DNA from: Amycolatopsis sp. GM8
GTDB lineage: Bacteria; Actinomycetota; Actinomycetes; Mycobacteriales; Pseudonocardiaceae
Assembly: GCF_021653975.1 (NCBI RefSeq)
Contig: NZ_JAJKFK010000003.1
Coordinates: forward strand, 806,001-870,000
DNA length: 64,000 bases
Reading direction: 5' to 3'
Part shown: in pieces, positions 35,028-43,935 of the stretch
How the letters are laid out: the number at the start of each line of letters is the position of its first letter
Numbering within the stretch: position 1 is the stretch's first letter
Translations under genes and position numbers: made by a program
Notes under the pieces: model-generated
The model's input: the letters and a program-made list of their open reading frames with translations, nothing else
Told to the model about the DNA's origin: nothing
Databases searched by the model: none

Positions 35028-35059
35028 CTCGCAGAACCTGTCGCGTTCTGTTCTGCGAG
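35028..35059. promoter_or_regulatory. Inverted repeat in divergent SDR promoter
   Basis: CTCGCAGAAC (35028-35037) and GTTCTGCGAG (35050-35059) form perfect 10-base arms with a 12-base spacer. It is located between the two divergent paralogous SDR genes and is a plausible shared operator. Confidence 0.4.
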
Positions 35060-35131
35060 ACGCGGCGCTGGCCCTATGCGGGCACCGCATCCGAGAGTGG
35101 GAGGGCGTGCCAGTGACCGACGACCGAGGGG

Positions 35132-36055
35132 ATGACCGTGGCGACCCATTTCCTGCTGCAGGTGCTTCAGAACCACATCGACGCCGGCAACGGGTCGCAG
35201 ACCGTCTGGTGGGACGAGTCGCGGATTCCGCTCGACTCGATCGAGAAGCGGGTCACGGACCTGCTGGACCTGCGGGGCCGGCGCGCCGTCGTCACCGGCG
35301 GCGCGGGGATCAACCTCGGGCAGGCGTGTGTGAACCGGCTGGCCGGCCTGGGCGCGGACGTCGCCGTCGTCGACCTGAGCGCCGAGCAGGTGCGCGAGCG
35401 GGGCTTCTCGCGGCACCCGTCCGCACCGGACGCCGAGGGTGTCGCCGCCGCTGCCGCCAAGAAGTGGGGCACGAACGTCGTCCCCATCCACGGCGACGTG
35501 ATGGACTGGGACAGCGTGCAGCAGGTCATGACGACGGCCGCGGAAGCCTTGGGCGGCATCGACATCCTGGTCAACAACGCGGCGGACGTCGTGGTCGGCG
35601 ACTTCATGAACTTCGGTCGCGAGGAGATCGACCGCTCCGTGCGAGGTACCCTGACCGGCCCGATGTACTGCACCCGAGCCGCGCTCGACCACATGGTGCC
35701 CCAGGGCCGCGGCCGGATCATCAACATCGGGTCGGAGGCGGGCAGCTCGGCCATGCCCGGGCTGACCGTGTACGGCGCGCTCAAGTCCGGCCTCGGCCAG
35801 TTCACCCGGTTCCTCGGCAAGGAACTCGGCCCGCAGGGGATCCAGGTACTGGGGGTCAACGCCGGCTCGATGTGGGGGCCCGGCCGCCCGCTGACCGACG
35901 ACCGCCCGGAGACGCTCTATCCCCGCGGCCGCACCGCGATCCAGCGCTACGAGCTGCCGGAGGAGGTCGCGAACATGGTCGCGTTCCTCGCCAGTGACGC
36001 GGCGAGCGCGATGAACGGCGCCATGATCGACATGGGCGGCGGGATGGCGGTCTGA
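35132..36055 (+). CDS. SDR-family oxidoreductase with N-terminal extension (paralogue of 34013-34930)
   Basis: 307 residues. The same 45-residue extension as the divergent SDR precedes VVTGGAGINLGQA; DSIEKRVTDLLDLRGRR differs in only a few residues. Catalytic motif YGALK with Ser in NIGSEAGSS. ATG 35132 abuts GAGGGG, and GTG 35138 has better spacing, so the first two residues are uncertain. Followed after 4 bases by a crotonase gene. Probably works on a CoA-ester or ring alcohol of the same pathway; the partner could be the divergent paralogue. Confidence 0.88.
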   Translation: MTVATHFLLQVLQNHIDAGNGSQTVWWDESRIPLDSIEKRVTDLLDLRGRRAVVTGGAGINLGQACVNRLAGLGADVAVVDLSAEQVRERGFSRHPSAPDAEGVAAAAAKKWGTNVVPIHGDVMDWDSVQQVMTTAAEALGGIDILVNNAADVVVGDFMNFGREEIDRSVRGTLTGPMYCTRAALDHMVPQGRGRIINIGSEAGSSAMPGLTVYGALKSGLGQFTRFLGKELGPQGIQVLGVNAGSMWGPGRPLTDDRPETLYPRGRTAIQRYELPEEVANMVAFLASDAASAMNGAMIDMGGGMAV

Positions 36056-36059
36056 GCCC

Positions 36060-36830
36060 ATGACCGAGCCGGGTGTCAGCACTGAGCGGGTCCAGGGCAC
36101 CATCCTCGTCATCGCGATCGACCGGCCCTCGGTGCGCAACGCGGTCGACGCCGCCACGGCCCGGCAACTGGCCGAGGCGTTCGACGAACTGGATTCCGAT
36201 GCCGGTCTTCGTGTCGGCATCTTGACCGGGCGCAATGGCGACTTCTGCACCGGCATGGACCTCGCCGCAGCGGCGCGGGGCGAGCGGCCGATCGTCCCGG
36301 GCCGCGGTTTCGGCGGCCTCACCGAGCGACCGCCGCGCACACCGCTCATCGCGGCTGTGGAGGGCTATGCGCTGGCCGGTGGTTTCGAGATGGTCCTCGC
36401 GTGCGACCTGATCGTGGCGTCCCGGACCGCCCAGTTCGGCCTACCCGAGGTGCGGCGCGGCCTGATCGCGGGCGCCGGCGGCCTGCTCCGGCTGCCGGAC
36501 CGCATCCCCTACCACGCGGCGATGCGGCTCGCCCTGACCGGTGAGCGGATGGACGCCGCCACGGCCGAGCGCTACGGCCTGCTGGCCGGCCTGGTCGACC
36601 CGGGCGGTGCGCAAGCCGCGGCGATCACACTGGCCGAGCGGATCGCCGACAACGCCCCACTGGCGGTGCGGAACAGCAAGCGCATCGTCGCGGAACTCGG
36701 CCGCCCGGTGGCAGCGGAGTTGTATGCACGGCAGGAACCGCTGCTGCGCGAGGTCTACGACTCGGCCGATGCGAAGGAAGGCGTCGTGGCGTTCACGGAG
36801 AAGCGGCCACCGCAATGGCAGGGGCGCTGA
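36060..36830 (+). CDS. Enoyl-CoA hydratase/isomerase (crotonase family)
   Basis: 256 residues. The oxyanion-hole segments FCTGMDLAAAARG and VEGYALAGGFEMVLACDL are intact and the catalytic Glu region reads FGLPEVRRGLIAGAGG. It hydrates or isomerises enoyl-CoA esters. Its start is 4 bases after the SDR stop. A strong hairpin follows the stop. Confidence 0.93.
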   Translation: MTEPGVSTERVQGTILVIAIDRPSVRNAVDAATARQLAEAFDELDSDAGLRVGILTGRNGDFCTGMDLAAAARGERPIVPGRGFGGLTERPPRTPLIAAVEGYALAGGFEMVLACDLIVASRTAQFGLPEVRRGLIAGAGGLLRLPDRIPYHAAMRLALTGERMDAATAERYGLLAGLVDPGGAQAAAITLAERIADNAPLAVRNSKRIVAELGRPVAAELYARQEPLLREVYDSADAKEGVVAFTEKRPPQWQGR

Positions 36831-36866
36831 CGCGAGGAGAGCGATCACGGTGACGCTCTCCTCGCG
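36831..36866. terminator. Hairpin between convergent crotonase and TrxR-like genes
   Basis: Perfect 13-base arms CGCGAGGAGAGCG and CGCTCTCCTCGCG around a 10-base loop, starting directly after the crotonase TGA and ending 6 bases before the convergent stop at 36873. Likely terminator in both directions. Confidence 0.8.
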
Positions 36867-36872
36867 CAGCAC

Positions 36873-37808
36873 TCACTCCGCTTGGTCTCGCAGGAAGTCT
36901 CGGGCCGAGGTCGCGGCGGTGGCGCCGTCGGCGGCGGCCATCACCGCATAACCCCCGAAGCCCCGGCGTGCGCCGCCTGCCGCGAAGAGGCCGGGCACGG
37001 GGGTGCGCATCCCAGCGTCGACCACGACACCGCAGCCGGCGTCCTCGTCGAGCAGCGATTCCAGCAGGCCCGTGTTCGGCGCCATCCCGCTGTTCACGAA
37101 CAGGCCGGCCAGCGACAGGTCGGTGACGGCCGCCGATCCCACGTCGCGAACCTGAACCGCGGTCAGCACCCCGCCGGATTCGTGCACCTCGGTCACCTCG
37201 GCATTGGGCAGAACCCTGATCCGCTCGCTCGCCTCGATGGCCTGGTAGGTCGCGGATGCCAGCTGCGGATCGGGCCGGCTCGTGATCAGGGTGACGTCGG
37301 ACGCGTAGCGCGCGACCACCAATGCTTCACGCCCGGCGAAGTCGTCATCACCCACCACGGCCACGGGCCGATCCTTGAAGAACGGTCCGTCGCAGGTCCC
37401 GCAGTAGGAGATTCCCCGTCCTTCGAGCGCGTCCTCACCCGCGACCCCGAGTTTGCGCCGCTTGGCGCCGGTGGCGAGGATGACGGTCGCCGCGCGTGTG
37501 GTGTCCGACAGGCCCGCCACGAGGAACCCGCCGGATTCACGGGAGATACCGGTGACATCGTCGAAGACGAATTCCGCGCCCGCCTCGACCGCCTGCGCCT
37601 CGACCCTGCTCGCGAGTTCGCTGCCGGAGACGGGTTCGGTCAACCCCGGATAGCGGTCGACCTCCTCCAGGTTGATGAGCTCGCCGCCCAGCACGATCTC
37701 GGTCAGGACGGCCGTGCGGAGACCGAAACCGGCGGCGAACAGCCCGGCGGTCAATGCCGCGATGCCACCGCCCACGACTGCCACATCGAGGACCTCCGGC
37801 GCGCTCAT
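36873..37808 (-). CDS. Thioredoxin-reductase-like FAD oxidoreductase
   Basis: 311 residues, the size of bacterial TrxR. FAD motif VVGGGIAALTAG, redox-active CGTC at 136-139 (TrxR has CATC) and the C-terminal GLFAAGGARRGFGG. The NADPH-binding loop, usually GGGDSAxxEA, reads VGDDDFAGREA and lacks two of the glycines, so NADPH may be bound weakly or another reductant used. ATG 37808 overlaps the UGSC gene stop (ATGA). The pairing suggests that it keeps the UGSC protein's cysteines reduced. Confidence 0.87.
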   Translation of the reverse strand: MSAPEVLDVAVVGGGIAALTAGLFAAGFGLRTAVLTEIVLGGELINLEEVDRYPGLTEPVSGSELASRVEAQAVEAGAEFVFDDVTGISRESGGFLVAGLSDTTRAATVILATGAKRRKLGVAGEDALEGRGISYCGTCDGPFFKDRPVAVVGDDDFAGREALVVARYASDVTLITSRPDPQLASATYQAIEASERIRVLPNAEVTEVHESGGVLTAVQVRDVGSAAVTDLSLAGLFVNSGMAPNTGLLESLLDEDAGCGVVVDAGMRTPVPGLFAAGGARRGFGGYAVMAAADGATAATSARDFLRDQAE

Positions 37809-38392
37809 TGGGCCGGCCCATCGACACCGGAAACCAGGCCTTCGCGCAGCTCAGCGGCCTTCAACCCGTCGATGCCGAGCAATGATAGGACCTGCGGCAA
37901 AGCCTCCTGTGCGCGTTCGGCGATCTCGCTCGCCTCCAGGCTCGAAACCGGATGCTGGACGCGCGCGAACTCGTAACCCGGGATTCCCCGGCGTTTCGCC
38001 ATCGCCGCGCCGGAGGCCAGGAACGGCTCGGTGCAGATCGCGACCGTGGGCACGCCGCTGATCTCCAGATCAGTGGCGACGTGCAGCGTGGTCGCCGAGC
38101 ACGAGCCGCAGTCACCCAGCCCGGTCAGCACGACGTCACAGCGATCGATCAGGTCGGCCAGCTGCTCACTGGACGGCAGCATCACACCGGCGGTGATCAC
38201 CGGGCCGATGACCTCGGCGCCGGGCAGTTCGTCACTCAAAAGGCCGGCCACGGCCTGCAGCAATTCGGGCGCGTTGCGCTTGGTGTTGGCGAGCAAACCG
38301 ACGACCAGGCCCTTCCTGCTCGTCGGCCGCGGCGCGATGTTCATTTGTGCCACCGAATCCACTGGCACCGGGATGAGAGCTTCGATCGTCAT
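37805..38392 (-). CDS. UGSC-family protein, cysteine form
   Basis: 195 residues. The motif GLGDCGSCSA places C95-G-S-C98 where selenoprotein members of the UGSC family have U-G-S-C, so this is a Cys homologue. The surroundings (VVGLLANTKRNAPELL, then strand-helix repeats) look like a single alpha/beta domain. The CxxC-like CGSC suggests redox chemistry. ATG 38392 overlaps the preceding gene's stop, and its own stop overlaps the TrxR-like start. The reaction is not known to me; redox or group transfer on a CoA-linked or aromatic substrate is inference from the operon. Confidence 0.8.
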   Translation of the reverse strand: MTIEALIPVPVDSVAQMNIAPRPTSRKGLVVGLLANTKRNAPELLQAVAGLLSDELPGAEVIGPVITAGVMLPSSEQLADLIDRCDVVLTGLGDCGSCSATTLHVATDLEISGVPTVAICTEPFLASGAAMAKRRGIPGYEFARVQHPVSSLEASEIAERAQEALPQVLSLLGIDGLKAAELREGLVSGVDGPAQ

Positions 38393-39474
38393 TTGTCGGC
38401 CTTTCCACTTCGCTGTTCGACCGGCGAAAGGATGAACTCGCCCGGCGGCGTCGAATAGCACCAGCTGGTGATGACGGAGGAAATCCCCGCGTTGCGGCCG
38501 CCGGCGACGATCAGCGCGATGTCGTCCGGGCACCGTGCGCCGTAGCGATAGGCCGTTCCTCCCTCGCTGCGATCGCGCAGTGGATCCGGGCGGATCGCGA
38601 GCCCGGCCCGTTCGAGATCGGCCACCGGGCGCCGGAAGTTCTCGTAGAGGTACTGCTTGACCTCCTGCTTGGACCAGCCGTGCTTGGAACCGACGAGATC
38701 CGCGTGCTCCGGTCCCATGACGACCACCACCGGGCCGCCGGGCACCATCGCGCCGAGCCTGGACAAGGTGTCCGCGATGGTGAACAGGACCCCCTCGGCG
38801 CTGCCGCTCATCCGGTTCTCGACCGGCTCCGGTCCGCGCGCGCTCATCACCATCACGGTGCTGCTGCCGGCGGCGAACCCACGCTCGACGTGCAGCGGCT
38901 CCCACGGCGACTGTTCTTCGTTCTCGGCGATGCAGAACCCGGCCTTGCCGGGATGTCCCTGGGTGGCCTGGTCCAGGGTGCTGGGCAGGAACCCGAGCAC
39001 GTTGCGGATGATCAGCCGCAGGGCGCGTCCGATGGCGACATTGGCGTGCGCCACGGGGGCGTAGACGTTGGTGCCGCTGTTCATGCCCAGCTCGCCGCGC
39101 ACAGGTCCGTTCACCACGGTCAATTGCGCGGCGCCGCCCGTGCTGGCATTGCTCATGTAGAAGTAGGTGCGGTCGCCCGACCCCCAGCGTGAGTCGGCCC
39201 AGCCACGGACCGCGGCCACGACGACCCGGAACTGCTCCGGCGCACAGCCGGCCAGGACAGCGTTGACGGCCGCCAGGCGGACCGTCACCTCGCGGCGGCT
39301 CTCCTCGACAGCCAGCAGTACCTCGTCGGGATCCGCGTCGACCGCGGCCAGGAAGTGATCCACCCGGTCCTGGGTCGGCACCGTCACCGGGAGGTGATCG
39401 GTCCAGCCCCGGGAGGCGAAATCGCGGCCGATCTCGTCCTCCGACTCGCCGGCGATCGTCTGAGCCACCTTCAT
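38389..39474 (-). CDS. Uncharacterised 361-residue partner of UGSC protein
   Basis: I do not recognise the fold. It is soluble, with no signal peptide; cysteines are few, one at AGFCIAENEEQSP about residue 178 in a well-conserved-looking stretch (FLPSTLDQATQGHPGK precedes it), another near residue 76 in VLAGCAPEQF. The N-terminal DRVDHFLAAVDADPDEVL is helical. Sits between the FAH-family gene and the UGSC gene with ATGA overlaps on both sides, so it is made in step with both and is probably the catalytic partner of the UGSC protein. Confidence 0.75.
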   Translation of the reverse strand: MKVAQTIAGESEDEIGRDFASRGWTDHLPVTVPTQDRVDHFLAAVDADPDEVLLAVEESRREVTVRLAAVNAVLAGCAPEQFRVVVAAVRGWADSRWGSGDRTYFYMSNASTGGAAQLTVVNGPVRGELGMNSGTNVYAPVAHANVAIGRALRLIIRNVLGFLPSTLDQATQGHPGKAGFCIAENEEQSPWEPLHVERGFAAGSSTVMVMSARGPEPVENRMSGSAEGVLFTIADTLSRLGAMVPGGPVVVVMGPEHADLVGSKHGWSKQEVKQYLYENFRRPVADLERAGLAIRPDPLRDRSEGGTAYRYGARCPDDIALIVAGGRNAGISSVITSWCYSTPPGEFILSPVEQRSGKADK

Positions 39475-40223
39475 TGGTTACTCCTTCTGACGGGGTTCCG
39501 CAGTGTCCCGATGCCCTCGATCTCGACCTCGACCACATCGCCGTCCCCGAGGGGTTCGAGGTCCGGCGGCGTGCCGAAGCAGACCAGGTCGCCGGGGCGC
39601 AGCGTCATGAACCCGCTGATCCAGCTGATCACCTCGTCGGTCGACCAGTTCATCAGCGAGGTGACCGTGTCGGTGACGACCCGGCCGTTGATCCGGGCCC
39701 GCAACGGCGCGTCGTCCGGATCGAGTTCGGTCTCGACGACCGGGCCCAGCACGCCGAACGTGTCGAAGGATTTCCCCGGGAGGAACGGGAAGTTGGTCGT
39801 CACGCCGAGGTCCGTGGCCGTCACGTCGTTGACGCAGGTCCAGCCGACGACGTGGGCGCGCGCCTCGGCCGGGGTGACACCGCGGCAGGTCCGGCCGATC
39901 ACCGCGGCGATCTCGGGCTCGTAGACGACGGTGGGGCAGCTCTCGGGCAGCACGATCGTGTCGCCGTCGCCGATCAGTGAGCTGGTCGGCTTGATGAAGA
40001 AGCTCGGGCCGTCGCGGCCGTCCCGGCCCTTCCAATTGCCGAGCAGGCAGACCACGGTGCTGGTCGGCGTGACCGGCTTGACGACGGTGAGCCCGTCGGC
40101 CGGGCCCAGGTCGCGACCCTCCTGGCGGAGGTCCCCGAGGTCGCGCAATTCGACCGAGTGCTCCCGGTCGAGCCGGGCCCAGACCTCCTCACCGGAGCCG
40201 AGCAGAACGCGCCCGATCTTCAT
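39471..40223 (-). CDS. Fumarylacetoacetate hydrolase (FAH)-family protein
   Basis: 250 residues. Mg-binding acidic residues in VVYEPEIAAVIGR and the downstream TCVNDVTATDLGV, plus GKSFDTFGVLGP and the C-terminal FGTPPDLEPLGDGD, match FAH-type hydrolases, decarboxylases and hydratases of meta-cleavage pathways. ATG 40223 overlaps the SDR stop; the longer frame is SDR sequence out of frame. Likely cleaves or hydrates a 2-oxo acid in the ring-degradation route. Confidence 0.92.
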   Translation of the reverse strand: MKIGRVLLGSGEEVWARLDREHSVELRDLGDLRQEGRDLGPADGLTVVKPVTPTSTVVCLLGNWKGRDGRDGPSFFIKPTSSLIGDGDTIVLPESCPTVVYEPEIAAVIGRTCRGVTPAEARAHVVGWTCVNDVTATDLGVTTNFPFLPGKSFDTFGVLGPVVETELDPDDAPLRARINGRVVTDTVTSLMNWSTDEVISWISGFMTLRPGDLVCFGTPPDLEPLGDGDVVEVEIEGIGTLRNPVRRSNQ

Positions 40224-40984
40224 GCCTTCGGTCCCCCGGCGACGTAGAGCACCTGTCCCGAGACGAACGAGGCCTCCTCGCGGACGAAGAACGAGACGGC
40301 AGCGGCGATATCCTCCGGCTGGCCCACCCGGCCGACCGGGATCTCGGCGGCCCGCATGACGGTGTAGTCCTCGTACGGCATCCCGATCCTGACCGCGGTG
40401 TCGCGGGTCATGTCGGTGACGATGAACCCGGGCGCCACGGCATTGGCGGTGATCCCGAACTTCCCGAGTTCCATCGCGAGCGTCTTGGTGAACCCCTGCA
40501 GCCCGGACTTCGCCGCGGCGTAGTTGGCCTGGCCCTTCTTGCCGAGCGCGGACGTGCTGGACAGGTTCACGATCCGGCCCCAGCCCGCGCTGACCATGTA
40601 CTTCTGGGTGGCCCGCGACATGAGGTAGGCGCCGCGCAGGTGGACATTGATGACGGCGTCCCACTCGTCGGGCTGGAGCTTGAAGAGCAGGTTGTCGCGG
40701 ACGATGCCGGCGTTGTTGACCAGCACCGTGGGTTCGCCGAGCTCCGCGACCACGCGATCGACCGCGGCCCCCACATCCTCCACAACGGACACGTCCGCGC
40801 CGACGGCCAGCGCCCTGCCGCCGGCGGCTTCGATCTCCTCGACGGCCGGGGCACACGCCTTCTCGTCGAGGTCGAGGACGGCGACGGCACAGCCGTCCGC
40901 CGCGAGCCGGTTCGCGACCCCGCGACCGATCCCCCGGGCACCTCCGGTCACGATCGCGACCGGGTTTCTGTCCTTGCCGAACAC
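40220..40984 (-). CDS. SDR-family oxidoreductase (FabG-like)
   Basis: 254 residues, full canonical set: TGGARGIGRGVA, NNAGIV, YAAAK with Ser in LSSTSALG, and GQVLYVAGG at the end. The closest general match is 3-oxoacyl-ACP/CoA reductases. GTG 40984 has AAAGGACG 8 bases upstream and is preferred; the longer frame reads CaiB sequence out of frame. 16 bases after the CaiB stop; its stop overlaps the FAH start. Confidence 0.93.
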   Translation of the reverse strand: MFGKDRNPVAIVTGGARGIGRGVANRLAADGCAVAVLDLDEKACAPAVEEIEAAGGRALAVGADVSVVEDVGAAVDRVVAELGEPTVLVNNAGIVRDNLLFKLQPDEWDAVINVHLRGAYLMSRATQKYMVSAGWGRIVNLSSTSALGKKGQANYAAAKSGLQGFTKTLAMELGKFGITANAVAPGFIVTDMTRDTAVRIGMPYEDYTVMRAAEIPVGRVGQPEDIAAAVSFFVREEASFVSGQVLYVAGGPKA

Positions 40985-41000
40985 AGCAGCTCGTCCTTTC

Positions 41001-42155
41001 TCAGCTTGACGCACGGGATGCCAGCCACGCCCGGATTTCCTCGCCCGCGTTGTCCAGCGCGGGCGGGCGGTGGCGGTACTGCGGCGGGGTGAGTGAGTAG
41101 GTGGCGGGGTTCCGGACCATCGGCACCCCTTCGACGTCCACGACGGGGTCGAGACCGAGCCGGGTCGCCAGCTCCACCCCGCCACGCACGTCGTTGATCG
41201 GCCCGCAGGGCAGGCCGGCGCCGGTGAGCAGCTCGGCCCACTCGTCGGCGCCGCGCGTGGCCAGCACGCTCGCCAGCTCGGGGCGCAGCTCCTCGCGGTG
41301 CCGGTTGCGCAGCCCGACCGTGGCGAACCGCGGGTCCGCCGCGAGATCCGGCCGGCCCAGCGCGGTGCAGAGCGTCCGGAACTGGCGGTCGTTGCCGGCG
41401 ACGATGATCAGCTCCCGGTCGGCCGTCGGGAACGGGCCGTACGGGAAGAGGCTGGGATGCTCGTTCCCCATCCGCTGGGGCACCACGCCCCCGGCGACGT
41501 AGGCCGAGGACTGGTTGATCATCGACGACAACGCGCTCGTCAACAGGTCGAGCTCGACGAACTGGCCCTGGCCGGTCCGGCCACGGTGGTTCAGCGCGGC
41601 GAGCACCGCGACCGTCGCGTGCAGCCCGGTCATCACGTCGATGGCGGAGATCCCGGCCCGCAGCGGGGCGCCATCGGCCTCGCCGGTCATCGCCATCATC
41701 CCCGACACGGCCTGGATCAGCAGGTCGTAGCCCGGCAGGGCGGCACCCTCGCGACTGCCGAACCCGCTGATGGCGCAGTAGACGACGGCCGGGTTGACCG
41801 CCGCCACATCCTCGTACCCCAGGCCGTACCGCTCGATGCCGCCGGGCCTGAAGTTGTGCACGAACACGTCGGCGCGGTGCGCGAGACTCCGCGCCGCGGC
41901 GAGGTCGGCCTCGTCCGCGAGGTCGAGCGCGATGGATCTCTTGTTGCGGTTCACGGCCATGTAGTACGTCGACTCGTCGCCCCGCACCGGCGGCACGAAC
42001 GTCCTCGTGTCGTCGCCGGCCCGGCTCTCGACCTTGATCACGTCGGCGCCGAGGTCGCCGAGCAGCATGGTGCAATAGGGCCCGGCGACGATGCGCGAGA
42101 AGTCCGCGACGACCAGCCCGGACAGCGGCCCGGCGACCGGTGGCAGGTCAGCCAT
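41001..42155 (-). CDS. CaiB/BaiF-family (class III) CoA transferase
   Basis: 384 residues. VVADFSRIVAGPYCTMLLGD and ADVIKVE near the N-terminus, the catalytic Asp region AISAIDVMTGLHA and GRTGQGQFVELDLL are typical. Moves CoA between carboxylic acids without a free intermediate, so a pathway acid is activated here. The start overlaps the monooxygenase gene by 8 bases, in the same operon. Confidence 0.94.
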   Translation of the reverse strand: MADLPPVAGPLSGLVVADFSRIVAGPYCTMLLGDLGADVIKVESRAGDDTRTFVPPVRGDESTYYMAVNRNKRSIALDLADEADLAAARSLAHRADVFVHNFRPGGIERYGLGYEDVAAVNPAVVYCAISGFGSREGAALPGYDLLIQAVSGMMAMTGEADGAPLRAGISAIDVMTGLHATVAVLAALNHRGRTGQGQFVELDLLTSALSSMINQSSAYVAGGVVPQRMGNEHPSLFPYGPFPTADRELIIVAGNDRQFRTLCTALGRPDLAADPRFATVGLRNRHREELRPELASVLATRGADEWAELLTGAGLPCGPINDVRGGVELATRLGLDPVVDVEGVPMVRNPATYSLTPPQYRHRPPALDNAGEEIRAWLASRASS

Positions 42156-43935
42156 TTTCGGTCGATTCGAAGATCAGCCCTTCCCACGACCCCTCGGCGC
42201 GCCAGGCGCTGATGAGGTGGTCGAAGGCGACGATCCCGGGCCCGTAGGCCCCGTTGCGCCGGGAGGCGGTCGCGTTGGGCTTGCCCTCGTTGTTGTAGTA
42301 GCCGGGGGTGCACGATTCGAGGAATTCGAGGTTGGCGCGCGAGGAGTCGAAGACGGTCTGGACCCAGGCCTCCTCGGCCGCCACGTCCACCTCGATGGCC
42401 CGGGCCGCCCGGCTGTCGGCCTCGTGGATGACCTGGCTGACGTGCCGGCTCTGCACGTCGAGCACATGGGCGAAGTTCGAGCTCACACCGACCTGGTTGA
42501 GCGCGACGATGAAGAAGTTCGGGAAACCGTTGGTCTGCATCCCGTAGAGCGTCGAGATCCCGGTCTTGAACTTCTCGCTCAGCTTCCGTCCGCCGCGGCC
42601 GGTCACGTCGTAGCCGAGCCGGGTCGCGAACGGCGCGGCCACCTGGAACCCGCTGGCGAAAACGAGGCAGTCGACGTCGTACTCGGTGCCGGCCACCACG
42701 ATCCCGGTCGGGGTGACGCGCTCGATGCCTTGACCGTCGGTGTCGAGCAGGGTCACGTTCGGCCGGTTGAACGTCTCGAGGTACTCGTCGTTGAAACAGG
42801 GCCGCTTACAAAGCGCGCGATACCAGGGCTTCAGCCCCTCCGCCGTCGCGGGGTCGCGCACGATGGCGGCCACCCGCCCCCGGATCTCCTCCATCTTCGT
42901 GAAGTCGTCGATCTCGTCCAGGACGCCGCCGCTGAGCGTGCGGAGCCGGTAGATGGCGGTCCAGCCGTCGTTGACCAGGTCCGTCTCGGCGTCGCCACCG
43001 GCGACGAAGGTCGAGAAGTTGTCCATCCGTTCCCGTTGCCAGCCGGGCTTGAGCGTCTCGGCCCAGGCCGGGTCGGTCGGCCGGTTGTTGCGCGCGTTGA
43101 CCGCCGACGGGGTGCGCTGGACGACGTAGAGGTGGCCCGCGCTCGCGCCGAGATGGGGCACCGCCTGGATCGCGGTGGCACCGGTGCCGACGATCGCGAC
43201 CTTCTTGTCGGCGAGGTTCTCGAGCCCCCCGGTGCTGTCCCCGCCGGTGTAGGCGTAGTCCCACCGGGTCGTGTGGAACGTGTGGCCGCGGAAGCTCTCG
43301 ATCCCGGGCACGCCGGGGAGCTTGGGCTTCTGCATCGCCCCCGCGGTCATGCAGACGTACCGCGCGGTGAACCGGTCGCCGCGGTCGGTCTCCACCGTCC
43401 AGAGGCCGTCCGCCTCGCTCCAGGTGACACCGGAGACCCGGGTCTGGAGCAGCGCCTTGTCATAAAGGCGGTAGTGGCGGGCGATCCGGTGGCAGTGCGC
43501 CAGGATCTCGGGCGCCTTCACGTACTTCTCGCTCGGTATGTAGCCCGTCTCCTCCAGCAGCGGGAGGTAGATGTAGGCCTCGGTGTCACAGGCGGCGCCC
43601 GGGTAGCGGTTCCAGTACCAGGTGCCGCCGAAATCGCCGCCCTGCTCGACGAGCCGGATGTCCGTGTAGCCCAGGTCGCGCAGGCGCGCGCCGAGGAGCA
43701 TCCCGCCGAACCCGCCGCCGATGACGGCGACATCGACGTGGTCGGAGACGGGCTCGCGTTCGGTTCTCGGCGTATAGGGGTCGTCGATGAAACGCGCGAG
43801 TTCGCCCTCGAGCGCCTGGTACTGGCGTGCGCCGTCCTCACGCAGCCGCTTGTCGCGCTCGATCCGGTACTTCTCGCGGAGCACATCCGGGTCGAACCCG
43901 AGCGCCTTCGTGTCCCTCTGGCCTGTCACTGTCAC
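42148..43935 (-). CDS. Baeyer-Villiger-type flavin monooxygenase
   Basis: 595 residues. First Rossmann motif VAVIGGGFGGMLLG, the fingerprint FRGHTFHTTRWDY (FxGxxxHTxxW(P/D)) and the second motif VAIVGTGATAIQ identify a class B flavoprotein monooxygenase. An N-terminal 65-residue extension precedes the FAD motif, as in larger BVMOs. It inserts oxygen next to a ketone to give an ester or lactone, which the hydrolase encoded upstream (43932-44855) could open. Start overlaps the hydrolase stop (ATGA-type), downstream overlap with CaiB. Confidence 0.93.
   Translation of the reverse strand: MTVTGQRDTKALGFDPDVLREKYRIERDKRLREDGARQYQALEGELARFIDDPYTPRTEREPVSDHVDVAVIGGGFGGMLLGARLRDLGYTDIRLVEQGGDFGGTWYWNRYPGAACDTEAYIYLPLLEETGYIPSEKYVKAPEILAHCHRIARHYRLYDKALLQTRVSGVTWSEADGLWTVETDRGDRFTARYVCMTAGAMQKPKLPGVPGIESFRGHTFHTTRWDYAYTGGDSTGGLENLADKKVAIVGTGATAIQAVPHLGASAGHLYVVQRTPSAVNARNNRPTDPAWAETLKPGWQRERMDNFSTFVAGGDAETDLVNDGWTAIYRLRTLSGGVLDEIDDFTKMEEIRGRVAAIVRDPATAEGLKPWYRALCKRPCFNDEYLETFNRPNVTLLDTDGQGIERVTPTGIVVAGTEYDVDCLVFASGFQVAAPFATRLGYDVTGRGGRKLSEKFKTGISTLYGMQTNGFPNFFIVALNQVGVSSNFAHVLDVQSRHVSQVIHEADSRAARAIEVDVAAEEAWVQTVFDSSRANLEFLESCTPGYYNNEGKPNATASRRNGAYGPGIVAFDHLISAWRAEGSWEGLIFESTENG

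Noticed and set aside
37805-38392. Selenocysteine insertion in the UGSC gene
   Set aside because: The motif position is a normal Cys codon and the frame has no in-frame TGA, so no recoding is needed.
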